Source: DASYKT01 sp963718105
Lineage (GTDB): Bacteria > Acidobacteriota > Blastocatellia > Pyrinomonadales > Pyrinomonadaceae
Reading direction: 5' to 3'
Assembly: GCA_963718105.1 (NCBI GenBank)
Contig: OY970352.1
Span: 3,782,001-3,846,000, forward strand
Length of the DNA stretch: 64,000 nt
In this document: positions 15,530 to 25,332 of the stretch, piece after piece
Position numbering within the stretch: the stretch's first letter is position 1
Layout of the letters: each line of letters opens with the position of its first letter
The notes under the pieces: generated by a model
What the model saw: only the letters and a program-made list of their open reading frames with translations
Told to the model about the DNA's origin: nothing
The model's database searches: none
Made by a program: the position numbers and the translations under genes

Positions 15530-17182
15530 CTATTTGTGAGTTTTTTCTTCGTAGACAGGGACGTAGATCGTGAAAGTTGTCCCCTTGCCGGGATTGGAGC
15601 GAACACTGAGTTTGCCCCGATGTTCGGTGACGATGCCGTAAGTAACGGCGAGCCCCAAACCGGTGCCTTTTCCTACTTCTTTAGTGGTAAAGAATGGTTC
15701 GAAGATCTTGGGCATGTCTTCGGCGGCGATCCCGATGCCCGTATCTTCGATCTCGAGAACGATCTGCCTTGCCTGATGAGACAAGCGGAAGGTCAGGGTT
15801 CCGCCGTCAGGCATCGCGTCGATCGCGTTACTGGCAAGCGCTATTACGGCTTGCTGCAATTTGCCTTCATCGCCGTTTACCGGCGGAAGGCCCTCTGAAT
15901 TTTTGATCTTTATCTCGATGTTGTTTTTGCGTTTCTGGTGTTCCAGCAACCGCACGGATGAAGAGACTATTTTATCTACCTCGATCGGCGCCCAGTTTCC
16001 CGAACGCAGCCGGCTGAAATTCAACAGATTGTCTGTGATCGATTTGCAGCGGAAAGTTTCGCTGCGGATCAGCGCCAGATATTCTTTCAGGTCGTCTACT
16101 TCGGGTGAAGCGGAAAAAGCTCCTTCCGCCGCCCTGACTTCCAGTGACTCCGCACAGGCAGAGATCGTCGCCAGCGGATTGTTTATCTCGTGCACGACAC
16201 CGGCTGCCAGCCGGCCGACCGCCGCGAGTTTTTCCGCGCGGGAAACAGCGTGAATGGCTTCGACGCGCATCGTGATATCTTCACCGACCGAGATAACGTG
16301 CGTTACCTCGCCGGTCTTTTCGTCGCGCATCGGAATCTTGCTGATCAGCCAATGGCGTGTGCCGCCCGCTTCATCGGTGGTGCGCTGCTCTATCCGCTCG
16401 ATCTTACCCAAACGAAATGCCCGCTCAAATTCCGTTTTAAGTTTTGATTGCGGCTGGCGGGTCAGCACTTCAAAAACATTTTTACCCAGCGCTTCTTCGC
16501 GCGGAACGCCCTGGCTGCCGATCTCGCGATGTTTGTTCCAGGCTACGATCTTAAAGTCACGGTCGATCACATAGAGCGAAAGAGGCAGGGTATCCAGCAC
16601 GGCGCCGGTAAATTTTTGATGCTCTTCGCGCGCGCGTTTGAGCGAAGCTTTAATGGCCGAGTCATCTTTCAGGCTCAGGCTCATCGCCATAGCGGCGACC
16701 TGCGCGATAGCATCTATGATGAATCTTTGAGATTTGCCGGGGCCTTCAGTCTCTTTAAAACCGATAACGAGCGCGCCCGATATTTTTCCGCCGATCATCA
16801 GCGGAGTGATAAATTCAGCACTGTGGCTGCTCTTTCTCAGCCACAAATTTTCTTTTTGTGAAAACGGGATCGCGGCCGGAGAACTATTTATCCATTCGGC
16901 CACCGTGTTTTCATCGAGGACAGCTTTTTCACTTTTATCCCTGCTTTGACAAGAGCCGACCAATTCACCGATCCCTGCTTCTACCACCGCGGCGCATACT
17001 TCGCCGTCCAGCATTTCGAAAAGCAGTTCAGCGGTTTTTCTAACCGTATGCCGCAGGTCCGATTCCGCTGAAACATCACGGACAAACTCCGACAGGAACT
17101 GGATCTCGCTATAGAGATCCGCCCCGGACTCATTCACAAAACTGCCTGAGTTTTTCTTAACGATTTTCGGAGTGGACAGCAT
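15530..17182 (-). CDS. GAF/PAS sensor histidine kinase, NtrB-like
   Basis: Encodes 550 aa with no membrane segment. A GAF-like domain (about 25-175) is followed by a PAS domain (about 185-300, with FKIVAWNKHREIGSQ). A HisKA domain has the phospho-acceptor His in GVVHEINNPLATISACAES (about 340), and a HATPase domain (430-550) has N-box ALASNAIDAM, G1 EDTGIGI and G2 GKGTGLGLAV. It is a cytosolic sensor that phosphorylates the NtrC-type regulator encoded 15 nt downstream. The ligand is unknown. The gene ends with a short basic tail. It is divergent from the SurA-like gene at 17382; the 199 bp between them include a GTTGA-n6-TCAAC inverted motif near 17292. Confidence 0.9.
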   Translation of the reverse strand: MLSTPKIVKKNSGSFVNESGADLYSEIQFLSEFVRDVSAESDLRHTVRKTAELLFEMLDGEVCAAVVEAGIGELVGSCQSRDKSEKAVLDENTVAEWINSSPAAIPFSQKENLWLRKSSHSAEFITPLMIGGKISGALVIGFKETEGPGKSQRFIIDAIAQVAAMAMSLSLKDDSAIKASLKRAREEHQKFTGAVLDTLPLSLYVIDRDFKIVAWNKHREIGSQGVPREEALGKNVFEVLTRQPQSKLKTEFERAFRLGKIERIEQRTTDEAGGTRHWLISKIPMRDEKTGEVTHVISVGEDITMRVEAIHAVSRAEKLAAVGRLAAGVVHEINNPLATISACAESLEVRAAEGAFSASPEVDDLKEYLALIRSETFRCKSITDNLLNFSRLRSGNWAPIEVDKIVSSSVRLLEHQKRKNNIEIKIKNSEGLPPVNGDEGKLQQAVIALASNAIDAMPDGGTLTFRLSHQARQIVLEIEDTGIGIAAEDMPKIFEPFFTTKEVGKGTGLGLAVTYGIVTEHRGKLSVRSNPGKGTTFTIYVPVYEEKTHK

Positions 17183-17381
17183 TTTAGTCAGAATAAACTT
17201 GTCGCGGTTCTTGTCGCGGTTGTCGAGGTGAAGTTAAAACTGTAGAGAGAGAAGTCAACAAGCTTCCTCTTCTATTGAACAAAAATGTTGAACATTTGTC
17301 AACGTTTTTTGACCGTTAAGTGGAGATTTTTTGTATATTTAGCTATTACTTTGGCCTGATTTTGATATTATTTAGTTAGCA

Positions 17382-18074
17382 ATGAAAGCTTTAGAGGTTA
17401 AATTAAGATTTTTCTGCCTGCTAACGTTATTTTTGGGGCTTTTTGCCGGTTTTGAACCGGTCCAGGCCCAGGAGATAGTGGATAAGACAGTCGCAACTGT
17501 CAGCGACCGTGTCCGCACGGAACTGATCACACGCTCAGATCTGTTGTGGCAATTGGCTTTACAGCCACAGTCGCCGCTGGATTCTCCGAGCAAGGACGAT
17601 CTGGACCAGGCACTCCGATTGGTCATAGACCAGCGTCTGATCATCCTGGAAACGCGGCGGCTCCCCTCGATATCGGTAACCGATGCCGAAACCCAGGCAG
17701 AGATAAAACGCGTGGTGGACCAGTTTCCTTCACCGACGGAATTCGCTCAGAGGCTGCGCACCGTGGGCTTTGAGTCGATAACTGACTACAACTTCCAAAA
17801 ATTGATGTCGCAGCGGGTTGCGGTAGAAAAATACCTCGACTTCCGTTTCCGCTCGTTTGTGGTGATCACGGGCGATGAAGAAGAAAGCTATTACCGTGAC
17901 GTTTTTGTGCCGGCCTTTCGCCAGCGAAATCCCGGAGTGGTAGTGCCGCCGGTCACTGAGGTCCGCGGACGAATAAACCAGGATATGACGACCTCGCGGA
18001 TCGCCAGCGATCTGGACCGGTTTCTGGATAACGCGCGGGAAAGAGCAGAGATAGTTATCCTCAATGAGCCCTGA
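17382..18074 (+). CDS. SurA-N-like periplasmic protein without PPIase domain
   Basis: Encodes 230 aa. Residues 1-30 form a signal peptide (FFCLLTLFLGLFAGFEPVQAQ). The next segment, EIVDKTVATVSDRVRTELITRSDLLWQLALQ, followed by DQALRLVIDQRLIILETRRLPS and ETQAEIKRVVDQFPS, matches the helical chaperone N-domain of SurA-type foldases. The C-terminus is 80 residues of helix plus TEVRGRINQDMTTSRIASDLDRFLDNAR, with no parvulin domain. It is probably a periplasmic chaperone fragment in outer-membrane protein assembly, standing alone. The length of 230 is about half of a normal SurA. A long AT-rich leader precedes it. Confidence 0.7.
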   Translation: MKALEVKLRFFCLLTLFLGLFAGFEPVQAQEIVDKTVATVSDRVRTELITRSDLLWQLALQPQSPLDSPSKDDLDQALRLVIDQRLIILETRRLPSISVTDAETQAEIKRVVDQFPSPTEFAQRLRTVGFESITDYNFQKLMSQRVAVEKYLDFRFRSFVVITGDEEESYYRDVFVPAFRQRNPGVVVPPVTEVRGRINQDMTTSRIASDLDRFLDNARERAEIVILNEP

Positions 18075-18159
18075 TCTAATAAAGATCGGTGCCAAGCTTG
18101 ACTTAGATATGGGAAATTATTATTTTAAGTGTTCCGCCTTAAACGGCGGTTTCAGTTTT

Positions 18160-18234
<75 letters not shown>

Positions 18235-18250
18235 TATTAATCAATAGTTT

Positions 18251-18285
18251 AGCTCATTCTATAACGGATGAGCTTTTCTATTTTC
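18251..18285 (+). terminator. Terminator after tRNA-Asn
   Basis: Arms AGCTCAT (18251-18257) and ATGAGCT (18268-18274) are followed by TTTTCTATTTT. It would end the tRNA transcript. The stretch 18286-18510 has no other feature I can support. Confidence 0.6.
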
Positions 18286-18510
18286 CTCTAAAGTTCCCTC
18301 TAATTGCGGAAATGGTCGTGACGAAAGGCTAGACCCTCACTGATCTCCGTCCGCATAATTTGATCAGTAGTAATAATTGAGAGTTTCTCCGTCTGGGAAT
18401 TCTGCAAATTGTTTCAAAACCTATCAATGAAAGCAAATTTATGTTAAATAAGTGTAATTATTTGACTCTGCGTGGATTCGTCGAGTCTCCAAAGACATAG
18501 ACTATTTATC

Positions 18511-21258
18511 ATGTTCCCAGAAGAAAGCGCTCGACTAAATATAGATAAACTTTTGACTGAAGTCGGTTGGATCATCCAAAACAAGCAGGATGCCGACCTG
18601 AGCGCCGGTCTGGGCATCGCTATTCGAGAATTTAATTTTGATTCGGGCGATGCTGACTATGCGCTTTTTGTTGATAGGAGAGCTGTCGGTGTGGTCGAGG
18701 CAAAGCCGGAAGGCACAACGTTGAGTGCAATTTTTGAGCAAGCGCGCGGTTATGCAGCGGGCCAACCCCGATACTTCCAGCTAACCCGAGCTCTGCCGTT
18801 TATATATGTTTCTACTGGCGTCGAAACTTACTTCTCCGACTCCCGTGACCCGGATGCACGTTCGCGGCGGGTCTTTTCTTTTCATCGGCCTGAGACTCTT
18901 CTAGCATGGGCAGAGGAGAAAGATACACTGCGCGACCGTTTAAGACATTTACCAACGCTTATTGAAGAAGGTCTAAGAGATTGCCAGATCGTTGCGGTTA
19001 AAGGGCTAGAAGAGTCTTTATTTAACAACCAGCCGCGTTCGCTTTTGCAGATGGCGACAGGCAGCGGAAAGACGTTTACGGCGGTCACGTCGGCTTACCG
19101 AATGATCAAATTCGCCGGTGCAAAAAGAATATTATTTCTCGTTGACCGCAATACACTGGGCAAGCAGGCCAAGCTCGAATTTGAGCAATATAACACTCCT
19201 GATGATGGACGGAAATTTACACAGCTTTATAACGTTCAGCATCTTAGATCGAACACACTCGATCTAACCAGCAAAGTTTGTATAACAACGATCCAGCGGC
19301 TTTATTCGATGCTTCGCGGCGAAGCAGAATTCGATCCCGAAAACGAAGATACCTCGATTGCGCGAGTACGGCTCGAACGCCCAGTTGATGTTCACTACAA
19401 TCCAGCGATACCGATCGAAACGTTCGATTTCATTGTGACCGACGAATGCCATCGTTCTATTTATAATGTATGGCGGCAGGTGTTGGAATATTTCGACGCC
19501 TCTCTTATCGGCTTAACAGCAACACCGTCGAAACAAACCCTGGGGTTTTTCAATCAAAATTTGGTGACCGAATACAGCCACGAAAAGGCAGTAGCGGACG
19601 GCGTAAATGTCGGCTATGACGTTTTCCGCATAAAGACGCAGGTTAGCGAGCAGGGCGGAACCGTTGAAGCAAATTTCTATGTAGATAAACGTGAGAGAGC
19701 TACGCGCCGGGTGCGAATGGAACAGTTAGACGAAGACCTAACTTTTGAGGCGGCCCAATTGGATAGAAGCATCGTGGTACCCGACCAAATCCGCACGATA
19801 TTGAAATCCTACCGCGATAATCTGCAGGTGCTTTTTCCCGATCGAACGAATGTTCCGAAAACCCTGATCTTTGCCAAGGACGACAGCCACGCCGAAGACA
19901 TTACTGGCATTGTCAAAGAAGTTTTCGGCAAGGGCGATGATTTCTGCAAAAAGATCACTTATCAGGCTCAAGATCCCGAAGCACTTATCGGGCAGTTCCG
20001 CAGCGAATTCATGCCCCGCATTGCTGTCACGGTTGACATGATCTCCACCGGTACAGATATTCGCTCGCTTGAGTGCCTGATATTTTTGCGCGATGTGAAA
20101 TCCCAGGTTTATTTTGAACAGATGAAGGGGCGCGGAACGCGCACCATCGAAACCACCGATCTGCAATCTGCCTCGGGCGAAGAAGCAAAAGAGAAAACGC
20201 ACTTTCTTATCGTCGATGCGGTCGGCGTTTGCGAATCGGACAAGACGGATTCGCGCCCGCTCGAACGCAAACGAACGGTTCCTTTTGCGACTCTGCTCGA
20301 TTCGCTGCAATACAGACGGGACGAGGATACTATCTCTTCGCTTGCGGGCAGGCTCGCACGGCTCGATCGCCAGCTTGACGATGTCGAGAGAGAGGAAATA
20401 AGGCAAGCCGCGAATGGGAAAACCCTGAGCGAACTGGTTGCCGGATTGTTAAAATCCATCAACGCCGACGAGCAGGAAACCAAAGCTAAGAATTTATTCG
20501 TCACAGAAGAACCGAGCGACGAGCAATTCAAAAAGGCGTTTGACGAGCTGGCTAAAGAGTTTTGCGCTCCGTTCGACAATGCCGCGCTGCGTAATAAGAT
20601 CAAGGCGATCAAACAACAGAATGAACAGACGATCGCGCCGTCAGTTATAGATGAAGTTATCAGTGCCGGTTTTGACGATTCGGCATTGCAGGTGGCGGCG
20701 AAAAACCACGTCGATCGCTTCAAACGGTTTATCGGTGAAAACCGGGATGAGATAACGGCCCTGCAGATCATTTTCAACCGGCCCTACGGCCAGCGGCGGC
20801 TTACCTATCAAATGATTGACGAGCTCGCGGTTGCACTGCGGCGTCCGCCGTACAACATCGCGCCGGAAGCCGTCTGGAATGCTTATTCCGTGATCGAAAA
20901 ATCGAAAGTCAGAAATATTTCACCGGAAAAGGTGTTGACCAATATTATTGCTCTGATATGTTTTGCGATCGGTGAAACCACGACGCTCGAAGCGTGGCCG
21001 GAAACCGTGAACCAGCGTTTTAATATCTGGCTCACCCAGCAGGAAGCAAAAGGAAATAAATTCACGCCGGATCAGATCGAATGGCTGGAAATGATGCGCG
21101 ACCAGATCGCCAGCTCCGCCGAAATCCGCATCGAGGACCTGCAGGAAACCCCGTTCAGCGACAAAGGCGGCGTCTTCGGCGTAGCGCGGGCCTTTAATAA
21201 CGACTACGGAAAGATCGAAGCCGTACTAGATGAGCTCAATAACGCACTGGCTGCGTAA
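18511..21258 (+). CDS. hsdR: Type I restriction endonuclease subunit R
   Basis: Encodes 915 aa from the ATG at 18511, where MFPEESARLNIDKLLTEVGW matches the family start; a GTG at 18472 is also in frame. The nuclease domain (1-140) shows DYALFVDRRAVGVVEAKPEG (D...ExK). The SF2 motor carries motif I ATGSGKTFTAVTSAYRM (about 180), motif II TDECHRS (about 310), motif III LTATPSKQT and motif VI EQMKGRGTRT. The C-terminal third is the helical region contacting the methylase. It is of the EcoEI/EcoR124-like type R subunit, which cuts unmethylated foreign DNA after translocation. It is the first gene of the locus, followed 15 nt later by hsdS. No ribosome site is evident. Confidence 0.92.
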   Translation: MFPEESARLNIDKLLTEVGWIIQNKQDADLSAGLGIAIREFNFDSGDADYALFVDRRAVGVVEAKPEGTTLSAIFEQARGYAAGQPRYFQLTRALPFIYVSTGVETYFSDSRDPDARSRRVFSFHRPETLLAWAEEKDTLRDRLRHLPTLIEEGLRDCQIVAVKGLEESLFNNQPRSLLQMATGSGKTFTAVTSAYRMIKFAGAKRILFLVDRNTLGKQAKLEFEQYNTPDDGRKFTQLYNVQHLRSNTLDLTSKVCITTIQRLYSMLRGEAEFDPENEDTSIARVRLERPVDVHYNPAIPIETFDFIVTDECHRSIYNVWRQVLEYFDASLIGLTATPSKQTLGFFNQNLVTEYSHEKAVADGVNVGYDVFRIKTQVSEQGGTVEANFYVDKRERATRRVRMEQLDEDLTFEAAQLDRSIVVPDQIRTILKSYRDNLQVLFPDRTNVPKTLIFAKDDSHAEDITGIVKEVFGKGDDFCKKITYQAQDPEALIGQFRSEFMPRIAVTVDMISTGTDIRSLECLIFLRDVKSQVYFEQMKGRGTRTIETTDLQSASGEEAKEKTHFLIVDAVGVCESDKTDSRPLERKRTVPFATLLDSLQYRRDEDTISSLAGRLARLDRQLDDVEREEIRQAANGKTLSELVAGLLKSINADEQETKAKNLFVTEEPSDEQFKKAFDELAKEFCAPFDNAALRNKIKAIKQQNEQTIAPSVIDEVISAGFDDSALQVAAKNHVDRFKRFIGENRDEITALQIIFNRPYGQRRLTYQMIDELAVALRRPPYNIAPEAVWNAYSVIEKSKVRNISPEKVLTNIIALICFAIGETTTLEAWPETVNQRFNIWLTQQEAKGNKFTPDQIEWLEMMRDQIASSAEIRIEDLQETPFSDKGGVFGVARAFNNDYGKIEAVLDELNNALAA

Positions 21259-21273
21259 AATGTAAAGTTAATT

Positions 21274-22971
21274 ATGAACGGTCAAGAAGGGGCTAATAAA
21301 CTTCCACAAGGATGGTTGTCAATTCCCATAAAAGAAGTAATTGATAAACCGTCCCTAACAGGAATAAAATTAGCCCAGAAAAATTATCTAGAGAAAGGTC
21401 TTTTTCCGGTAATTGATCAGGGTCAGGATTTTATTGGTGGATTCTCAAATGATGAGACGTTAGTAGTTGAAACCGAATTACCGGTAATAATCTTTGGTGA
21501 TCATACTAAGACCCTCAAATTTGTGAATTTTGAATTCGTTCCTGGCGCGGACGGTATCAAGGTGTTGAGACCTTTCCCGTGCTTTCTTCCGAAGTTGTTT
21601 TTCTATTTTTTACATGCTGTTGAATTTCCAGATAAAGGTTATGCGCGTCATTTTCAATTCTTAGAGAATTCTCAAATACATCTCCCGCCACTAAATGAAC
21701 AAGCTCGAATCGTCGCAAAGGTAGAGGAGCTTTTTACCAAACTGGATGCGGGCGTTGATGCGCTGAAAAAGATGCAGAAACAGTTAAAGCGTTATCGCCA
21801 AGCTGTTTTGCGCGACGCCGTTACCGGCGAACTCACCAAAGCATGGCGCGAACGGCATCAAGAGGAACAGGAATCAGCAAATGCACTTCTTCAACGTATT
21901 TTGATCGAACGTCGCGAGCGTTGGGAGAAAGATCAACTTAAGAAATTTGCCGAATCGGATAAGACCCCAAAAAATGACGAGTGGAAAAAGAAATATAGAA
22001 CGGCCAGTAAGCCTGGCGGTGTAAAACCTCCCGAATTACCATCAAATTGGGCTTACGTATCCTTGGATGAGATTACCTACAGAATAACGGACGGGACTCA
22101 TCAACCACCTAAATTCACAAGTGAAGGTGTTCCTTTTATTTTTGTAAAACATATCGTCAAAGGGAGGATTTCTTTTAATAATACTAAATTTATTTCCCAA
22201 TATACGTATGAACAATTGAACAAGAGATGCCCGGTAGAAAAAGGAGATATTCTTTACTCCGCGGTTGGTTCATTCGGGGTTGCTGTTACTGTAGATACCG
22301 ATAAAATGTTTTCATTTCAAAGGCACATTGCACATATTAAACCCTCCGAATTTATTAATGAGCACTATGTTGCTCATTTTTTGAACTCAATTATTGGAAG
22401 TTTGCAAGCGGAAAATGTAGCCAAGGGCGTTGCACAGAGGACGGTAACATTAGGGGATTTAGCCAAATTTTTTCTTTTCCTTCCCCCGATAGCCGAGCAG
22501 CAGAAAATTGTCGAGAAAGTCGAGCGAATATTTTCCGAAGCCGATGCGATTGAAAAAACGGTGGAGCAAAGTTTGAGAGCTGCCGAACGTCTTCGCCAAA
22601 GTATTTTAGTAGATGCTTTCGAGGGGAACCTAGTTCCGCAAGATCCTGCCGACGAAGAAGCGGTTTTATTACTCGAGCGCATTAAACAAAAACGCAGTGA
22701 AATTACCACAAAAACAGTTAAATCGATTCGCGTACCAAAAAAGGAGAACATTAAGATGGATAATTTAGTCCGCCAAGATGAGGTCACCGAAACATATTTG
22801 AGTGACATTTTAAACACCGAGAAACGGACCCTTTCCCCCGTTGAGCTATGGCGCACGTCACGAATGAGTATCGATGATTTTTATGCGCAGCTAAAAGTTG
22901 AAATCGATATGAATTTTATCGTGGAAAATGTGATCGATGATACGCAACGCCAGTTAGAAAGCCTCCTATGA
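21274..22971 (+). CDS. hsdS: Type I restriction specificity subunit S with C-terminal extension
   Basis: Encodes 565 aa. It has two target-recognition domains (about 5-140 and 245-405), each ended by a conserved helical spacer: LPPLNEQARIVAKVEELF and LPPIAEQQKIVEKVERIF. These spacers measure the gap between the two half-sites. Residues 480-565 form an extra acidic and helical tail (VRQDEVTETYLSDILN...ELWRTSRMSIDDFYAQLK) seen in some S subunits and perhaps a small helix-turn-helix docking piece. It sets the DNA sequence read by R2M2S. It overlaps the next gene by 4 nt (ATGA-type coupling). The gene order R-S-(ATPase-HNH)-M is unusual, as M normally precedes S. Confidence 0.92.
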   Translation: MNGQEGANKLPQGWLSIPIKEVIDKPSLTGIKLAQKNYLEKGLFPVIDQGQDFIGGFSNDETLVVETELPVIIFGDHTKTLKFVNFEFVPGADGIKVLRPFPCFLPKLFFYFLHAVEFPDKGYARHFQFLENSQIHLPPLNEQARIVAKVEELFTKLDAGVDALKKMQKQLKRYRQAVLRDAVTGELTKAWRERHQEEQESANALLQRILIERRERWEKDQLKKFAESDKTPKNDEWKKKYRTASKPGGVKPPELPSNWAYVSLDEITYRITDGTHQPPKFTSEGVPFIFVKHIVKGRISFNNTKFISQYTYEQLNKRCPVEKGDILYSAVGSFGVAVTVDTDKMFSFQRHIAHIKPSEFINEHYVAHFLNSIIGSLQAENVAKGVAQRTVTLGDLAKFFLFLPPIAEQQKIVEKVERIFSEADAIEKTVEQSLRAAERLRQSILVDAFEGNLVPQDPADEEAVLLLERIKQKRSEITTKTVKSIRVPKKENIKMDNLVRQDEVTETYLSDILNTEKRTLSPVELWRTSRMSIDDFYAQLKVEIDMNFIVENVIDDTQRQLESLL

Positions 22972-24531
22972 GAATCGATAAGTTATTCATAGCTAAATTT
23001 AAGAACCTCATCAATTTCACCATTGATTTTGATGAGAACCAACTTACAACGATACTGATCGGACACAATGGCACTGGAAAATCTAATCTTTTAGAGGCTT
23101 TGGTGCTCATTTTTCGTGATTTGGATCTAAATGAATCACCTTCATTTGCATACGATATAAAATATGAGTGCCGGAAGCATCGCGTTGAGATCTCGGGGGA
23201 TTCAGATCGAAAAACTAGGCATACGCGAGTCATAGTCAACGGCGAGGCACTTCCTTTTGGCAAATTCTTGGAAAATAAACACGAATATTTGCCCAGCCAT
23301 GTCTTCGCGTATTATTCGGGGGCAAGTAGTCGCTTGGAGAATCATTTCGATGCACATCAAAATCTATTTTATCGAGAACTGTTGAAAGGCCACGAATTAC
23401 CCCTTCGCCCACTTTTTTATGCCCGCTTAATTCATAGTCATTTTGTTCTACTAGCTTATTTTTCCTTTGACACAATTGCAGTCCACAAACTTTTAACGGA
23501 CTATTTGCAGATTGATGATCTAGAATCAGTACTCTTTGTTTTCAAACAACCAGAATGGAAAGTTAGTAATGAAATGAAGAAGGTTGGAGACAAGAGGTTT
23601 TGGTATGCTAGAGGAATTGTTCAAGAGTTTCTCAGTGATCTTTATGAATTGGCCCTGGCTCCAATAAAAACGAGAGAAAAATATACTCCGGCTTTTAATA
23701 AAAAACCTAATAGACGAAGAACGTCTATTTCTCTACATAAAAGATCAGGCAAGATTAGAAAAATTAGCGAAATTATATGGTGATAATACGAGATTTTTCA
23801 AAATGCTGGAAAGCACTTACATTTCCGATTTGATTCGAGAAATAAGAATCAAAGTTAGGAAAAAAGATACAGATGGAAATCTAACGTTCACCGAACTAAG
23901 TGAAGGTGAACAACAGTTATTAACAGTCTTAGGGCTCTTGAAATTTACAAATGAGACTGAATCTTTGTTTTTACTCGACGAGCCTGATACTCATTTGAAT
24001 CCGGCATGGAAAGTCGAGTATTTATCATTGTTAGAAAAAGTTGTTGGTAAGCAGTCGAATAGCCACTTAATAATTTCAACGCACGATCCATTAGTAATAA
24101 GTGACCTTGAGAAAAGCCAAGTACAAATTTTTGAGGAAAAGAGCGCCCATATAGTCACCCATCCTCCGGATGAAGATCCCAGAGGGATGGGCGTTGAAGG
24201 GTTATTGAAGAGTGAGTTATATGGTTTGCGCTCTACGGTCGGATTAGAGACACAACGATTGATGGACGAGCGTGAGAAACTCTTTGTAAATGAAAACCGC
24301 AGTCCCGACCAAAATATTAGGTTGGCAGCATTATCGGCTGAGTTGTCCCAAATGGGGTTCGCAACGACGTTCCGAGATCCAAGTTATGAAGCATTTGCGA
24401 AAGCCTTATCACGACATGTAGAGTTTCAAAAACCCATTCTAACTAAAGAAGAAATTGTTCGGCAAGAAGAATTAGCCGATGAAATATTGAATGATATTCT
24501 GGAGAAAGATGATTCACATTCCCATAGATGA
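22968..24531 (+). pseudogene. PtuA-like AAA/ABC-type ATPase, split by one frameshift
   Basis: The first frame (22968-23783) gives 271 aa with Walker A GHNGTGKSNLLEAL at residue 32. The second (entering before 23803, ending 24531) carries the signature LSEGEQQLLTVLGLL, Walker B LFLLDEPDTHLNP and the switch His in IISTHDP. The frames join at the A6 run near 23700-23705: five As would read straight through as NKNLIDEERLFLYIKDQ. Together they make about 520 aa, an SMC/ABC-like ATPase of the Septu PtuA or restriction-associated AAA type. It overlaps hsdS by 4 nt and the HNH gene by 23 nt. As read, the product is truncated and lacks the signature and Walker B. Confidence 0.8.
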
Positions 24532-25327
24532 ACAGACTCCGGCAGCCGATTGGTTGGATGAATCGGTACGTCATCTGACGGAGCTAACCGGTAAAGCGAC
24601 AATTGCCGAGAAATTTACCTTTATTGACGGTAAGCAACCGTTTTGGAGAAAGTTAAAGGCATGGCTCTTAGGGCTGTCGAACCAGAAGTGTTGGTATTCC
24701 GAAGCTAAAGAGATTTATTCGCATTACGAGGTGGATCACTTTCGCCCGAAGAAAGGAGTCGTGAAATACTTTGACGACGAAATTGATCGTCCCGACGGCT
24801 ATTGGTGGTTGGCATTCGATTGGAAAAATTATCGAGTTTGTGGAGATGTCGGCAATAAGAAAAAAGGAAACCGCTTTCCCGTCAAAGGTGGAATAGCGCT
24901 TCAGCCCGGGGATGACATCAATAATGAGGCGTTCTATCTACTAGATCCGACAAATGCCGACGACGTCATGCTGATTACATTCGATGAGACCGGTTTCCCG
25001 ATAGCGACAGCGGACATAGGACAATGGAACGAAGCAAGGGTTGAAGCAAGTATAGAGATTTTAGATTTAAAATACGCATTGCTCGTAGATGAAAGAAAAA
25101 AAGTTTGGCAGACGTGCGTTAGAAAAATCAACAGGATTCAGCAATTGATAAAGGAGAGAGATCAAAATCCAAATCCGAGTGTACATATTACGGGCCAAAT
25201 TAGGGAGTTAATTCGTGAACTGAGAGAAATGACTTCTCGTGAAAGTGAATTGGCCGGCACAGCAAGGGCTTGTTTATTAAAATCAAATTGGGGATGGGCA
25301 AGGAAAGTCGTTGAATCATCCATTTAA
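24509..25327 (+). CDS. PtuB-like HNH endonuclease
   Basis: Encodes 272 aa from the ATG at 24509, chosen for its GGAG site; an ATG at 24491 is also in frame. The HNH core is CWYSEAKEIYSHYEVDHFRPKKGV (about 65-90), with a YWWLAFDWKNYRVC segment that matches the TIGR02646/PtuB-type HNH family. The C-terminal half is helical, with many charged residues. In Septu systems a PtuA ATPase complex activates PtuB to cut DNA when phage infects. Here the pair is embedded between hsdS and hsdM and overlaps the ATPase gene, so co-translation is likely. That it is a working Septu pair is inference. Confidence 0.8.
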   Translation: MIHIPIDEQTPAADWLDESVRHLTELTGKATIAEKFTFIDGKQPFWRKLKAWLLGLSNQKCWYSEAKEIYSHYEVDHFRPKKGVVKYFDDEIDRPDGYWWLAFDWKNYRVCGDVGNKKKGNRFPVKGGIALQPGDDINNEAFYLLDPTNADDVMLITFDETGFPIATADIGQWNEARVEASIEILDLKYALLVDERKKVWQTCVRKINRIQQLIKERDQNPNPSVHITGQIRELIRELREMTSRESELAGTARACLLKSNWGWARKVVESSI

Positions 25328-25332
25328 TCAAA

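Noticed and set aside
18472..18510. GTG at 18472 as the hsdR start
   Set aside because: The 13 extra residues are not typical; the ATG at 18511 matches the usual family N-terminus better.
19738..20777. 222-aa minus-strand frames inside hsdR
   Set aside because: They overlap conserved helicase motifs on the plus strand and look like codon-bias shadows.
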